The notes: a model not told the origin generated them from the sequence alone. A stretch of 26,707 nucleotides of DNA from Clostridiaceae bacterium (GCA_016293225.1 JAEDEQ010000018.1:1-26707), one strand, 5' to 3'; numbered from the stretch's first letter, positions 1 through 8,473 are shown. Numbers and translations: made by a program.

Positions 1-69
1 CTGATTGCGCTCAAGCAGCTTTTGGCGCCGCTTTTCAGGCGGTTTTCCGGGTCGGAAGGGAAAATATGA
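1..69 (+). CDS. C-terminal end of an unidentified gene (partial)
   Basis: The window opens inside a reading frame that stays open for 22 codons, ends with residues FRRFSGSEGKI and stops at TGA 67-69. The codons look like those of neighbouring genes. A second forward frame is also open, to a TAA at 99-101, so the frame choice is uncertain. If real, this gene converges on htrA and would share the hairpin at 115-152. Too little is visible to name a product. Confidence 0.3.
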   Translation: MIALKQLLAPLFRRFSGSEGKI

Positions 70-114
70 GTAGCGGCAAAACCTCCCAAAGCAAGCTGTA
101 ATTTAAGGGAAAAG

Positions 115-152
115 TCTGCCCCAAGCCGTTAGATAAACCGGCTTGGGGCAGA
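115..152 (-). terminator. Rho-independent terminator of htrA, possibly shared with the convergent gene
   Basis: A perfect stem (CTGCCCCAAGCCG pairing with CGGCTTGGGGCAG, plus a T-A closing pair) encloses a 10-base loop. Read on the minus strand it lies 13 bases beyond the htrA stop and is followed by a modest T-rich run (ACTTTTCCCTT). The plus strand side lacks a clear T tract, so minus-strand termination is favoured. Confidence 0.75.
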
Positions 153-165
153 TTCTAAACAATTA

Positions 166-1812
166 TCAATATCCGAAATACTGCTTGAAGAAATCCTCAA
201 AGCTGCCCGAGCCGCCGCGGTAATAGCCGCCGTCGGTATTAGGCTCCGTGGTAGCCTCGGTGGTGTTGCCCTTGTCCTCAACAAGGGTGAGCGTAACATC
301 AAATTCCGTAGTCTTGTAGGTTCTGCTTTCAATCCTGCAAAGGCTCAGCGTTATTGTATCGCCGACCGCTCCGGTATTGATAAGGTCAAGAAGAACGCTT
401 GAATCGTCCATCTTTTTGCCGTTTACTCCGATGATGAGGTCTCCGACCTGAGCCTTGGTGTTGACAAGGGAGCTGTCGGTTGAAATGCCGGCAATGACAA
501 GCGAGCCGGCCGGAAGTCCCTTGATTGCAACAACCATGCTGTAAAGCTGATAGGAGCTTACAGAGGCGTATTCAATGCCGAGCTTCGGTCTGTTGGGAAC
601 ATAGCCGTACTCAATGAGGCTTTCCGCAACCGACTTTGCCGTTGCAATAGGCACCGCAAAGCCCATGCCCTCATAATCGGTAGCCGCAATTTTTGAGGAG
701 TTGATGCCGATGACCTGACCGGCAGAATTGACAAGCGCGCCGCCGGAGTTTCCGGGGTTGATGGCCGCGTTATGCTGAATGCAGGTCATGGTATAGGTTG
801 ATGATACCGAACGGTCAATTGCGGAAATGATACCGTCGGTCATTGAGCCGAAATACTCCGAGCCGCCGGGATTGCCGATGGCGTAAACCGTCTCGCCGAC
901 CTTAAGGGTGGTTGAATCGCCGAGCTCGGCAAGGGGAATGTCCGTTGCCTCAACCTTCAGAACTCCGATGTCGGTTCTGGTGTCATAGGCCACAAGCGAG
1001 GCCTCATAGGTCTTGTTTTCAAGAGTCTGGATTCTGTAGGTAATATTCTTATCGCTGATAACATGGGCGCAGGTGAGAATATAGGTGTACTTTTTACTCT
1101 TGTCGTGCGCCATTGCAACGCCCGAGCCTTCGCCGGAAAGCTTGCCGTTTGAATAGGTCATTACGCCGACAACGCTTTTCCTTGCCTTTTCCGCAACCTC
1201 AACCGCGGAAAGCTGCTTAATGTCGGACGCAGCGTTGGTCGAATACTCAACGGGAGAGGAGGTGCTTGCGTTCGGCTGAGCCGAGGAGACCGTGCTTGCG
1301 GGATTCGTGGTGGAGGCAGTTGTGTTTTTGCCCCTTGCGCCGAAAAATGACGCTATGATTGCCGCGGCCGCAACAACAACTACAAGAATTACAACAAGGC
1401 CTACTATCCTTTTTCCGTTTCCCTTTTTGGGCTGCCCGGGAGCAGGAGCGCCTGCGGGAGCGTAGCCGTAGGGTCTGTACTGCGGATTCTGCGGCTGCTG
1501 ATAGGGCGGACGGGGCTGAGCGGAGCCGAAGCCGTTTTGCGGATTCTGAGCGCTGTACGGATTGCGGTTCGGCTGCGGCTGAGAGCCGTAAGGCGTGTAA
1601 GGAGCGCCGCTCTGATTCTGCTGCGGACGGGTGTAAAAGTCGTTCTGAGCGGGCTGTGGCTGCTGTGCTTCTTCGGGTCTTGCAGACTCGGCCGTATCCT
1701 CAAGGGCGGCGGCTTCTTCGCCGTCGGTTTCGGGCTTTGGGGATACAGGGTCGCTTCCGCTTACGGAATAAACGTCATATTCATTATTCTTGTTTTCAAA
1801 GTCATCTGTCAT
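166..1812 (-). CDS. htrA: Membrane-anchored HtrA/DegP-type serine protease with PDZ domain
   Basis: This encodes a 548-residue S1C-family protease that would degrade misfolded proteins outside the membrane. Residues 1-134 form a cytoplasmic, acidic then Pro/Gln/Asn/Tyr-rich low-complexity tail. A membrane segment spans about 136-157. A Ser/Thr-rich linker precedes the trypsin-like domain at about 200-400. The catalytic triad is visible: H250 in TCAHVIS, D281 in TRTDIGVLKV and S356 in NPGNSGGAL. A PDZ domain covers about 410-510. The last residues, FEDFFKQYFGY, form an aromatic tail. The ATG start has AAAGGAG at 1823-1829, 10 bases upstream. It lies 176 bp downstream of the sensor kinase gene on the same strand, which suggests that the two-component system controls it, as CssRS controls htrA in Bacillus. 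That regulatory link is inference. Family identity is secure. Confidence 0.95.
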   Translation of the reverse strand: MTDDFENKNNEYDVYSVSGSDPVSPKPETDGEEAAALEDTAESARPEEAQQPQPAQNDFYTRPQQNQSGAPYTPYGSQPQPNRNPYSAQNPQNGFGSAQPRPPYQQPQNPQYRPYGYAPAGAPAPGQPKKGNGKRIVGLVVILVVVVAAAAIIASFFGARGKNTTASTTNPASTVSSAQPNASTSSPVEYSTNAASDIKQLSAVEVAEKARKSVVGVMTYSNGKLSGEGSGVAMAHDKSKKYTYILTCAHVISDKNITYRIQTLENKTYEASLVAYDTRTDIGVLKVEATDIPLAELGDSTTLKVGETVYAIGNPGGSEYFGSMTDGIISAIDRSVSSTYTMTCIQHNAAINPGNSGGALVNSAGQVIGINSSKIAATDYEGMGFAVPIATAKSVAESLIEYGYVPNRPKLGIEYASVSSYQLYSMVVAIKGLPAGSLVIAGISTDSSLVNTKAQVGDLIIGVNGKKMDDSSVLLDLINTGAVGDTITLSLCRIESRTYKTTEFDVTLTLVEDKGNTTEATTEPNTDGGYYRGGSGSFEDFFKQYFGY

Positions 1813-1906
1813 AATCTATTTGCTCCTTTCCTTGCTAAACAGAAGCCTTTTTAAGCCATCTCCGATTGTTTTTTCTTTCGGATTACCGGTGATCGCTTTG
1901 ATGAAA

Positions 1907-1934
1907 ATAATATAATTACTCTCGCTAAAAGTTA
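1907..1934 (-). promoter_or_regulatory. Possible htrA promoter
   Basis: On the minus strand a TAACTT element is followed 16 bases later by TATTAT, upstream of htrA. The match is weak, particularly at -35, as expected if an activator is required. A near-perfect palindrome, ATTACCGGTGAT at 1882-1893, lies just downstream of the -10 and could be an operator. No terminator was seen between the kinase stop and this site, so readthrough is also possible. Confidence 0.3.
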
Positions 1935-1988
1935 CCTAAAAGAAAAGCTTAAATCTTGTTTAAAAATGGAAAAAATTGTTTGCCAAAC

Positions 1989-3485
1989 TTATTCTTTTGC
2001 CGGTATCGTAAACGAAAACTCGGTATACTCGCCGTCAACGCTTGAGGCGGTTATTTCTCCGTCGTGCATATTGATAATGGTTTTAACAATATAAAGACCG
2101 AGACCGACGCCCTTTACGTCAAAGCTTCGTGATTTATCAACTTTATAGAAGCGCTCAAAGATTCTTGATATCTCCTCGTTTGAAACGCTGACGCCGGTGT
2201 TGCGGATTGTTACGCGCGTTTTTCCGCCGCGGTTTTCGGCAAAAACGGTGATTGTTCCGTTTTCCGGAGTGAACTTTACGGCGTTGTCAAAAAGATTATA
2301 TATGACCTGCTGGATAAGGTCCTTATCTGCGTGCGCGGTGACGGGCGTCATATCCTCAAAGCCTTTGATTTTGATGCGCTTTTCTTCAATACGCCTTTCA
2401 AAGCTCAGCAGCGTGTCAAAAACCTGCTTTGAAATATCGTAATCAGCCGGCGAGAGCGCAACCTCTCCGGCCTCAATTTTTGAAAGGTTCAGCATTGAGA
2501 CAACTATCCTTGCAAGGCGCTTAACCTCGCTTGAAACAGTCTGAAGATAGCGCCGCTGCTCGCTTTCCGGAATTGTTCCGTCAAGGATTCCGTCAATGAA
2601 GCCGCCGATAGTTGTCATGGGCGTTTTAAGCTCATGGGAAACGTTCGCGATAAAGCTTTTTTGCGCCTCCTCGTTAACGGCAAGCTCATCCGCCATTTTG
2701 TTTAGCGCTTTTGCAAATGTTCTGAAAAAGCTGCGCTTGTAATTTTCGTTTGCTCTGTGCTCAAATTCGCCCTTTGCAAAGTGCCTTGTTACTTCCTCCA
2801 TTTCCTCAAGAGGACCGGCAATGCCCTTGCAAAGCTGATAGATTAAAAGCGAGCTGATGCCCAAAAGGGCGATAGCCGTGAAAAAGAACACATTTAAGAT
2901 TCCCAGAATATACGGCAATAATCCGTCAATGGCGTTTTCAACGGCAAAAACGGCGCCGATGGTTTCGCTGCCCGAGGCAGAGGAAACCGTTATCGGAACG
3001 GAAACCACAAACATTCCCCTGCCGAACGTTTTGTCGCTGACATAGTTTGAAAAGCCCTTGTCAAGCGCCGGGCTCATGTATTCTTTTCCGACTTTCATTT
3101 TTTTGTGCACGGGGCAGTCCCCGTTGGCGGAATTTTCGCAAACAAGGACGTTTCCGTCGGTATCGGTAATGAAATAATCGGACTTTGTTGCAATGGACAT
3201 GATGTTCAGGGCATTGCTGAGAATTTCCCGGGTATGCTCTACGGATTCGCTGTCGGAAAAATGATATGCCTTGGCGTCGTCAATAATGGTTTTTGCATTG
3301 CTGACGAGCGTGTCGGTTTTTTCGTTCCACTGCTGGCTCGAAACAAAAACTATCATGATAAGACCGAGCGCGACCATGCAGACAAGAACGATTGCCGCCG
3401 TAAAAGCAAAGTAGCGGCGGAAAATTGAGCTTCTTTTATAAATGGGCTCCTTCTTTTTATTTAAGTGATCCCTCTTTTTCAACAC
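1989..3485 (-). CDS. Sensor histidine kinase with extracellular domain
   Basis: This encodes a 498-residue membrane kinase that would phosphorylate the response regulator encoded just upstream. Two membrane segments (about 27-49 and 191-216) bracket an extracellular domain of about 140 residues, followed by HAMP (about 217-270), HisKA with phospho-acceptor H284 in FIANVSHELKTP, and the ATPase domain. The N box is QVIYNLFDNAVKF (393-405) and the G2 box is GVGLGLYIVK (459-468). The G1 position reads NTGVSV rather than DTGxG, a tolerated variation. C116 and C124 in the extracellular domain could form a disulfide. The start is GTG at 3483-3485, supported by AGGAG eight bases upstream. The gene is 68 bp behind the regulator, with a hairpin between them. 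Signal sensed is unknown; the htrA neighbour suggests secretion stress. Confidence 0.93.
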   Translation of the reverse strand: MLKKRDHLNKKKEPIYKRSSIFRRYFAFTAAIVLVCMVALGLIMIVFVSSQQWNEKTDTLVSNAKTIIDDAKAYHFSDSESVEHTREILSNALNIMSIATKSDYFITDTDGNVLVCENSANGDCPVHKKMKVGKEYMSPALDKGFSNYVSDKTFGRGMFVVSVPITVSSASGSETIGAVFAVENAIDGLLPYILGILNVFFFTAIALLGISSLLIYQLCKGIAGPLEEMEEVTRHFAKGEFEHRANENYKRSFFRTFAKALNKMADELAVNEEAQKSFIANVSHELKTPMTTIGGFIDGILDGTIPESEQRRYLQTVSSEVKRLARIVVSMLNLSKIEAGEVALSPADYDISKQVFDTLLSFERRIEEKRIKIKGFEDMTPVTAHADKDLIQQVIYNLFDNAVKFTPENGTITVFAENRGGKTRVTIRNTGVSVSNEEISRIFERFYKVDKSRSFDVKGVGLGLYIVKTIINMHDGEITASSVDGEYTEFSFTIPAKE

Positions 3486-3508
3486 TTTTCTCTCCTAACA
3501 TGATAAAC

Positions 3509-3540
3509 TTTCAGACACTGCTTTGCGGCAGTGTCTGAAA
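3509..3540 (-). promoter_or_regulatory. Perfect hairpin between regulator and kinase genes
   Basis: A 13-bp perfect stem (TTTCAGACACTGC with GCAGTGTCTGAAA) and a six-base loop lie between the regulator stop (3554) and the kinase ribosome site (about 3493-3497). On the transcribed minus strand, no T tract follows the stem, so it is not a classical terminator. It may adjust kinase expression through mRNA processing or stability. Confidence 0.6.
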
Positions 3541-3553
3541 AAAGGTTCGTCTT

Positions 3554-4243
3554 TTATTCCTTGGTTTCAAACTTATAGCCAACGCCCCAAACGGTGCGAA
3601 GCTCCCACTTATCCGAAACGCCGTCAAGCTTTTCCCTCAGGCGCTTGATGTGAACGTCAACGGTTCTTGAATCGCCGTAGTAATCAAAGCCCCAGACCTC
3701 GTCCAGAAGCTGGTCACGCGTGAAAACCCTGTTGGGGTTCTTTGCAAGGTGGAAGATAAGCTCCATCTCCTTGGGCGGCGTGTCAACCTGAACGCCGTTG
3801 ACGCGAAGCTCATAATTTGTGAGGTTGATGGAAAGCTTGTCGTAATGAACCTCCTTGACCTCGTCTGCCATATTTGAAGCAGAACGGCGGAGAACGGCTT
3901 TGATCCTTGCCAGAACCTCCTTTGCGTCAAAGGGCTTGACAACATAGTCGTCCGCACCGAGTTCAAGACCGAGAACACGGTCAAAAACCTCACCCTTTGC
4001 GGTGAGCATGATGATGGGAACCTCAGAGAACTTCCTGATTTCGCGGCAGACCTGCCAGCCGTCAAGCTTCGGCAGCATTATATCAAGCAGAACAAGCGCC
4101 GGATTTTCAGCATTAAAGGTTGAAACCGCAGAAGCACCGTCGTTGGCTATGACAACGGTATATTCTTCCTTTTCAAGATATAATCTAAGAAGCTCACAGA
4201 TATTTAGGTCATCATCAACAACAAGAATTTTTTCAGCGCTCAT
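3554..4243 (-). CDS. OmpR/PhoB-family response regulator
   Basis: This encodes a 229-residue two-domain regulator. The receiver domain (about 4-118) has the acidic pocket D10/D11, the phospho-acceptor D54 in VLLDIMLP, T81 and K103 in VVKPFD. The winged-helix DNA-binding domain (about 130-226) shows the family signature around RTVDVHIKRLREKL and ends VWGVGYKF. The ATG is preceded by GGAGGAG about six bases upstream. It is first in a gene pair with the kinase gene and has its own strong promoter (4274-4302). The likely targets are its own operon and the adjacent htrA, by analogy with secretion-stress systems; this is not proven by the sequence. Confidence 0.96.
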   Translation of the reverse strand: MSAEKILVVDDDLNICELLRLYLEKEEYTVVIANDGASAVSTFNAENPALVLLDIMLPKLDGWQVCREIRKFSEVPIIMLTAKGEVFDRVLGLELGADDYVVKPFDAKEVLARIKAVLRRSASNMADEVKEVHYDKLSINLTNYELRVNGVQVDTPPKEMELIFHLAKNPNRVFTRDQLLDEVWGFDYYGDSRTVDVHIKRLREKLDGVSDKWELRTVWGVGYKFETKE

Positions 4244-4273
4244 TTAATCTCCTCCGTACTAAACATTGTTAAC

Positions 4274-4302
4274 ATTATATTATATACTTAACCTTAAATC
4301 AA
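4274..4302 (-). promoter_or_regulatory. Sigma-A-type promoter of the two-component operon
   Basis: On the minus strand TTGATT and TATAAT are separated by exactly 17 bases, about 31 bases before the regulator ATG. Inside the spacer is a short direct repeat, TTAAGG-TTAAG, and a GTTAAC palindrome lies downstream; either could be an autoregulatory site. Confidence 0.75.
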
Positions 4303-4406
4303 GCTATATAATTTATTTTATTATAAAAAGCAAGGAAACATATTAATATTTTTTGAATTTTACCGCCTGATATTCGTATTTATCGCCGGATATTCATAAA
4401 GCGGCT

Positions 4407-6152
4407 CTACATTCTTTCCGGCGCGTCAATTTTTAACAGCCTGAGAACGTTTTTCATCGTATCGCGCACACAAACGCAAAGGAAAAGCCTTGCCTGCATA
4501 AGCTCGTTGTCGTCAACATTCACGCGGCAGGCGTTGTAATACTTATGAAAAAGCGTTGCAAGCTGGGTGGCATAATGCGTAACCTTTGCAGGGTCATAGT
4601 TCTTTGCGGCAAGAACAATTACCGAAGGAAGTGAAGCAAGGTGCGCAATCAGAGCGCGCTCCTCCGGCTCGGTGAGCCTTTCAAGCTGCTTTTTGCTGCA
4701 TTCGCAGACCTTTTTTCCCTCAAGCGAGAGCTTTGCAAGGATACTGCAAATTCTTGCATGGGCATACTGACAGTAGTAAACGGGGTTCTGCGAGCTTTGC
4801 TTCACGGCAAGGTCAAGGTCAAAGTCCATGACCGAGCCCGGCTCCTGCATATTGAACATGAACCTGACCGCGTCAATCGGCACTTCCTCAAGCAAGTCAA
4901 CAAGCGTTATGGCGTTGCCCGTCCGCTTGGACATTCTTACAACGTTTCCGTCGCTCACAAGGCGGACAAGCTGCATAAGAAGCACGTCGAGCCTGTTTTC
5001 GTCAATACCGACCGCCCTCATGGCGCCTTTCATTCTTGCAACATGGCCGTGGTGATCCGCACCCCAGACGTCAATTGCCTTATCAAAGCCGCGCTTTTCA
5101 AGCTTGTTTCTGTGGTACGCGATATCGGCGGCAAAATAAGTCGGGTTGCCGTTCTGGCGGACAAGAACGTCGTCCTTAAGCTCAAGCTTGTCAATATATT
5201 CCTGACTCTTGCCCTGCTCTTTAAGCATTGCGGTCTGAACCTCAATGTTTTTATACCAGAGCGCGCCGTCCTTTTCATAGGTATAGCCGCGGTTTTTGAG
5301 AAGCTCAATGGTATCCTTCAGCTCGCCGCCGTTGTGGAGCGTCAGCTCGCTGAACCAGGTGTCGTAATTTATACGGTATTTTTCCATTGCCTTTTTCATG
5401 TTTTCAATGTTCTTAGGCAAGGCAAAGTCAACAAGAGCTTTTCTGCGCTCCTTCTCGCTCTTTTGGAGATAGCTGTCGCCGTAAACGGCAGCAAACTCCT
5501 CGGCGCGCTGTCTGATGTCCGCGCCGTGATAGCTGTCCTCGGGAAGCTCCACGCTGTCTTCGCCTTTAAAAAGCTGCTGATATCTGATATCGAGAGAAAG
5601 GGCGAATTTGTCAATCTGGTTGCCGGCGTCGTTAACATAAAACTCGCGGCTGACCTCGTAGCCCGCATACTCAAGCACGGACGCAAGGCAGTCGCCCAGA
5701 GCGCCGCCCCTTGCGTTGCCCATATGCATGGGGCCGGTGGGGTTTGCGGAAACGAACTCAACGTTCAGCCGTTTTCCCTTGCCGTAATCGCTTTTTCCGT
5801 AGGAGTCGCCTGCTTTTCTGATGTCAAGCAGAACGTCTGCGTAATATGCGTCATTCAAAAAGAAGTTGATAAAGCCGGGGCCGGCAACCTCAATTTTTTC
5901 AAAGTAAGTGTCCTCGTTTGAAGCAAAGGAAACTATCGTTTCGGCAATCTTCCGCGGCGGAAGGCGGAAATTCTTTGCGTTTACCATTGCGGCGTTGGTT
6001 GAAAAATCGCCGTTGCGCTTGTCCGCCGGAATCTCAATGATGAACGGCGCGCTTTCTGCACCGGGTAACACGCCCGCAGAAAAAGCCTTTTCAACAGCCT
6101 TGGCAATTAAATTTTTAATCTGAGTCTGAGCCTTTTGCGTTGTTAATTCCAT
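4407..6152 (-). CDS. argS: Arginyl-tRNA synthetase
   Basis: This encodes a 581-residue class I aminoacyl-tRNA synthetase that charges tRNA-Arg in the cytoplasm. Residues 1-115 form the ArgS-specific N-terminal domain (with GPGFINFFL). The HIGH-type motif is HMGN at 143-146 within SANPTGPMHMGNARGG. The KMSKS-type loop is RMSKRTGN at 406-413. The C-terminal part from about 455 is the DALR anticodon-binding domain, starting near VYYCQYAHARI. Length is normal for the family. The ATG has AGGAAAGGAT upstream. It lies 27 bp behind ywiB, in an operon arrangement also found in Bacillus. No convincing terminator was seen in the 163 bp before the next promoter. Confidence 0.97.
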   Translation of the reverse strand: MELTTQKAQTQIKNLIAKAVEKAFSAGVLPGAESAPFIIEIPADKRNGDFSTNAAMVNAKNFRLPPRKIAETIVSFASNEDTYFEKIEVAGPGFINFFLNDAYYADVLLDIRKAGDSYGKSDYGKGKRLNVEFVSANPTGPMHMGNARGGALGDCLASVLEYAGYEVSREFYVNDAGNQIDKFALSLDIRYQQLFKGEDSVELPEDSYHGADIRQRAEEFAAVYGDSYLQKSEKERRKALVDFALPKNIENMKKAMEKYRINYDTWFSELTLHNGGELKDTIELLKNRGYTYEKDGALWYKNIEVQTAMLKEQGKSQEYIDKLELKDDVLVRQNGNPTYFAADIAYHRNKLEKRGFDKAIDVWGADHHGHVARMKGAMRAVGIDENRLDVLLMQLVRLVSDGNVVRMSKRTGNAITLVDLLEEVPIDAVRFMFNMQEPGSVMDFDLDLAVKQSSQNPVYYCQYAHARICSILAKLSLEGKKVCECSKKQLERLTEPEERALIAHLASLPSVIVLAAKNYDPAKVTHYATQLATLFHKYYNACRVNVDDNELMQARLFLCVCVRDTMKNVLRLLKIDAPERM

Positions 6153-6179
6153 TTTTTATATCCTTTCCTCAAAGCGCCG

Positions 6180-6611
6180 TTATACACCGGAACGGCACTG
6201 TTCAAGTTTAATGTTGAATTGTATCTCCCCGAGCGGATGCATATCAATATCGGTGCAGTAGCTGAAATCAAGCGTTCCGCCGCTCCTTTTCATCTTTGAG
6301 CTGATATTCAGCGCGCTGACTCCGAGCGAAAACGAACCGTAGGGCGTTGTGTGGTGGGAGATGTGGCGGACGTTCTTTTCAACAATCATGTGCGAATTAT
6401 AGCTTCCGTTGCGGCTGATGGTGATGCAGCTTCCGTTTTCAACGTGCAGCGTTGTAACGCAGCCCTCAAGATCTCCGTCCTCATCGGTATAGGTGATATA
6501 GTAGTCGTCCCCCTCGCCCCTGAGCGAGGCACGGGCGGTCATTTCGATAATGTCCTTGTCGCCGTCGGTTTCCTGAACGGTGTGGAGGGTTATCAGATAA
6601 TCGTCTTTCAA
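6180..6611 (-). CDS. ywiB: DUF1934 (YwiB-like) beta-barrel protein, TTG start
   Basis: This encodes a 143-residue cytoplasmic protein of the DUF1934/YwiB family, whose function is unknown. It starts with MKDDYLITLH and carries the family pattern of an acidic, Tyr-rich N-terminal half followed by HHTTPYGSFSLGVSALNI and a GGTLDFSYCTDID strand. The start is TTG at 6609-6611, chosen because AGGAGG lies nine bases upstream and the resulting length matches the family. The frame remains open upstream for 54 more codons, but that extension has no ribosome site and runs across the promoter. It is followed 27 bp later by argS, as in Bacillus. The role of the pairing is not known. Confidence 0.85.
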   Translation of the reverse strand: MKDDYLITLHTVQETDGDKDIIEMTARASLRGEGDDYYITYTDEDGDLEGCVTTLHVENGSCITISRNGSYNSHMIVEKNVRHISHHTTPYGSFSLGVSALNISSKMKRSGGTLDFSYCTDIDMHPLGEIQFNIKLEQCRSGV

Positions 6612-6694
6612 AGCCGGCTTCCTCCTTTTGGAAAGCTTATATTGCACCGGCAGGGAACAGGAGCCGGACGCAATTACAATTAAATATTCAAGAT

Positions 6695-6723
6695 ATAATA
6701 TCACACATTTATAAAAAAAGCAA
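6695..6723 (-). promoter_or_regulatory. Promoter of the ywiB-argS operon
   Basis: On the minus strand TTGCTT and TATTAT are separated by 17 bases, about 84 bases upstream of the TTG start of ywiB. It lies back to back with the hydrolase 1 promoter in a 290-bp divergent intergenic region. Confidence 0.6.
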
Positions 6724-6750
6724 ACCCGTTTGCGCTGATTTTTAAAGGAA

Positions 6751-6808
6751 ATTATGTTTGCCCTGTTTTTCAAAGAAATTATGGCGAATTTTCAAATCAT
6801 TATGTTTG
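6751..6808 (+). repeat. Short direct repeats upstream of hydrolase 1
   Basis: ATTATGTTTG occurs at 6751-6760 and again at 6799-6808, with a related ATTATGGCG at 6778-6786. The last copy overlaps the -35 of the hydrolase 1 promoter. These could be regulator binding sites, but such short AT-rich matches may be chance. Confidence 0.3.
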
Positions 6809-6834
6809 ATTTTTAATGAAATATATGCTATACT
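6806..6834 (+). promoter_or_regulatory. Promoter of secreted hydrolase 1
   Basis: TTGATT and TATACT are separated by 17 bases, 67 bases upstream of the ATG at 6902. The leader carries AAGGAG just before the start. Confidence 0.65.
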
Positions 6835-6901
6835 TTCCATACTTTAATATTTTTGGCATTTGCCTGAGGTTTCGGCGAATGCCCGGAAGGAGAAAACATT
6901 A

Positions 6902-8413
6902 ATGAGACTCAAAAAACTGACATGTATTTTTCTGGCGCTCATCCTTGCCCTCGGCGGACTGCTCGGTCTGACCGTTTCGGCGGCGGACGCAGAATATGAA
7001 AAAAACTGTCCTCTTATCTACGTTGAGGGATTCATGAGCGAAACGATTTACAAAAATCCCGGAACAGAGCAGCAGGAAGCGGTATGGCCGCCGTCAAGCG
7101 ACGTAATCCTCGGTGCCGTCAAGGAGGTTCTTCCCACGCTTGTTACGGTCGCCGTTACAAAGGACTGGGATAAGCTCAGCGAAGCCCTCATTCCGGCCGT
7201 CAACAAGTTCTTTTCCCCCGTCTGGCTCAACAAGGACGGAGAGGTTGACAACAACACCGGCGTTATTTTCAACTATCCCTCAAGGGAAGCCGTCCTCTCG
7301 GGCAGAGAGTTTACGTTCCGCTATGACTGGAGACTCAGCCCCCTTGAGATTGCTTCTCAGCTCAACGACTTCATTGAATATGTCTGCAATGTGAGCGGAA
7401 GCGAAAAGGTTTGCCTTAAAGCCCATTCCTACGGCGGAGTTGTCACTCTTTCATACATAAAGCTGTTCGGCAGAGACAGGCTTCAGGGCGTTGTTTTTGA
7501 TTCCACCGCAGTATTTGGCGAAACCTATACCGGCGAGCTGCTGACGGGAAAGATTATTCTGAGCGTTGACGCCATCAGATATTTCCTTTCGTATGTTCTT
7601 GACGGAACGGACTACAAGAGCCTTGTTTCCGCAGCAACAGAGCTGCTTTCAAGAGCAGGCGTACTTGATTTTGTGATGAACTTTGCCGATGAACTGCTTG
7701 AGGGAATCAAGCCCAAGGTTATCCCGGAGGTTGTAATGCCCCTGTTCTGCCGCTGGCCGACTATCTGGGCAATGTGTCCGGACGAATACGTTGACGAGGC
7801 CTACGGCTATGTTTTCGGCGAAGCTTGCGACAGCGACCCGGCGGATTACGCAAAGCTCATTGCAAAGCTCAAGGCATATGACAACACCGTAAGAGCCGAC
7901 AGGCTCACCCTGCTCAAGGATACCGAAGAGCAGTGCCGCTTCGGCGTTTACTCGGCATACGGCTACAGCTCGGTACCCATTACTCCGTCATGGTATTCAA
8001 ACGGCGACGGCGTTATTGACACAAAGTATACCTCCTTCGGCGCAACTGTTGCTCCGGTCGGCAAAACGCTCGGCAAGGAATACCTCAGTGATAAGGACCC
8101 GAAGTATATTTCCCCCGACAAGCAGGTTGACGCCTCCACCTGCCTTTTCCCGGAGAAAACATGGTTCATAAACTGCCTGAAGCACTCTTCATATCACGAC
8201 TCGCTTGACGAGCTTTCGGATATTATTCTTTACAGCAGTGAGGAAGTCACCGTTGATACCCTCGAAAAGTATCCGCGCTTTTTGAAGTTTGATTACAAGA
8301 GCGAAAGCGTCAGCGAAAACAAGGCTGAAAACAACAACATTTTCATCCGCTTTTTCAAGGCTATTCTTGACTTTTTTGAAACGCTTAAAAAATTCTTTGC
8401 AAAAATATTCTGA
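6902..8413 (+). CDS. Secreted LCAT-like alpha/beta hydrolase (hydrolase 1)
   Basis: This encodes a 503-residue exported protein resembling the lecithin:cholesterol acyltransferase/lipase fold. A signal peptide covers residues 1-28 (hydrophobic core CIFLALILALGGLLGL, cleavage near VSAADA). The YDWR hallmark is at 141-144. The nucleophile elbow is AHSYG with S176, so the first glycine of GxSxG is alanine. A probable acid is D369 in NGDGVID, and the histidine is H428 or H432 in KHSSYHD. The C-terminus (478-503) is an aromatic, basic amphipathic helix containing FFKAILDFFETLKKFF. The ATG at 6902 is chosen over an upstream in-frame ATG because AAGGAG sits nine bases before it and it begins the signal peptide. 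It is a paralog of the next gene. A lipid ester substrate is plausible but not shown. Confidence 0.8.
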   Translation: MRLKKLTCIFLALILALGGLLGLTVSAADAEYEKNCPLIYVEGFMSETIYKNPGTEQQEAVWPPSSDVILGAVKEVLPTLVTVAVTKDWDKLSEALIPAVNKFFSPVWLNKDGEVDNNTGVIFNYPSREAVLSGREFTFRYDWRLSPLEIASQLNDFIEYVCNVSGSEKVCLKAHSYGGVVTLSYIKLFGRDRLQGVVFDSTAVFGETYTGELLTGKIILSVDAIRYFLSYVLDGTDYKSLVSAATELLSRAGVLDFVMNFADELLEGIKPKVIPEVVMPLFCRWPTIWAMCPDEYVDEAYGYVFGEACDSDPADYAKLIAKLKAYDNTVRADRLTLLKDTEEQCRFGVYSAYGYSSVPITPSWYSNGDGVIDTKYTSFGATVAPVGKTLGKEYLSDKDPKYISPDKQVDASTCLFPEKTWFINCLKHSSYHDSLDELSDIILYSSEEVTVDTLEKYPRFLKFDYKSESVSENKAENNNIFIRFFKAILDFFETLKKFFAKIF

Positions 8414-8473
8414 TTTTAGAACCGTATATCGCATTTAGCTAAGAGCTAAGAGTTAAAAGCAAAAACAGAAATT

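Noticed and set aside
4363..4404. Paired GATATTC repeats after argS as a terminator
   Set aside because: They are direct, not inverted, repeats; only a four-base CCGC/GCGG pair could form a stem and no T tract follows at the right distance.
4641..5921. Long plus-strand frame (426 codons) opposite argS
   Set aside because: It is exactly antisense to a textbook argS with HMGN and RMSK motifs. Long antisense frames are common where the real gene has biased codons; it shows no recognisable domain.
6612..6773. N-terminal extension of the DUF1934 protein
   Set aside because: The frame is open, but the family is about 143 residues, AGGAGG marks a TTG at 6611, and the extension runs across the promoter.
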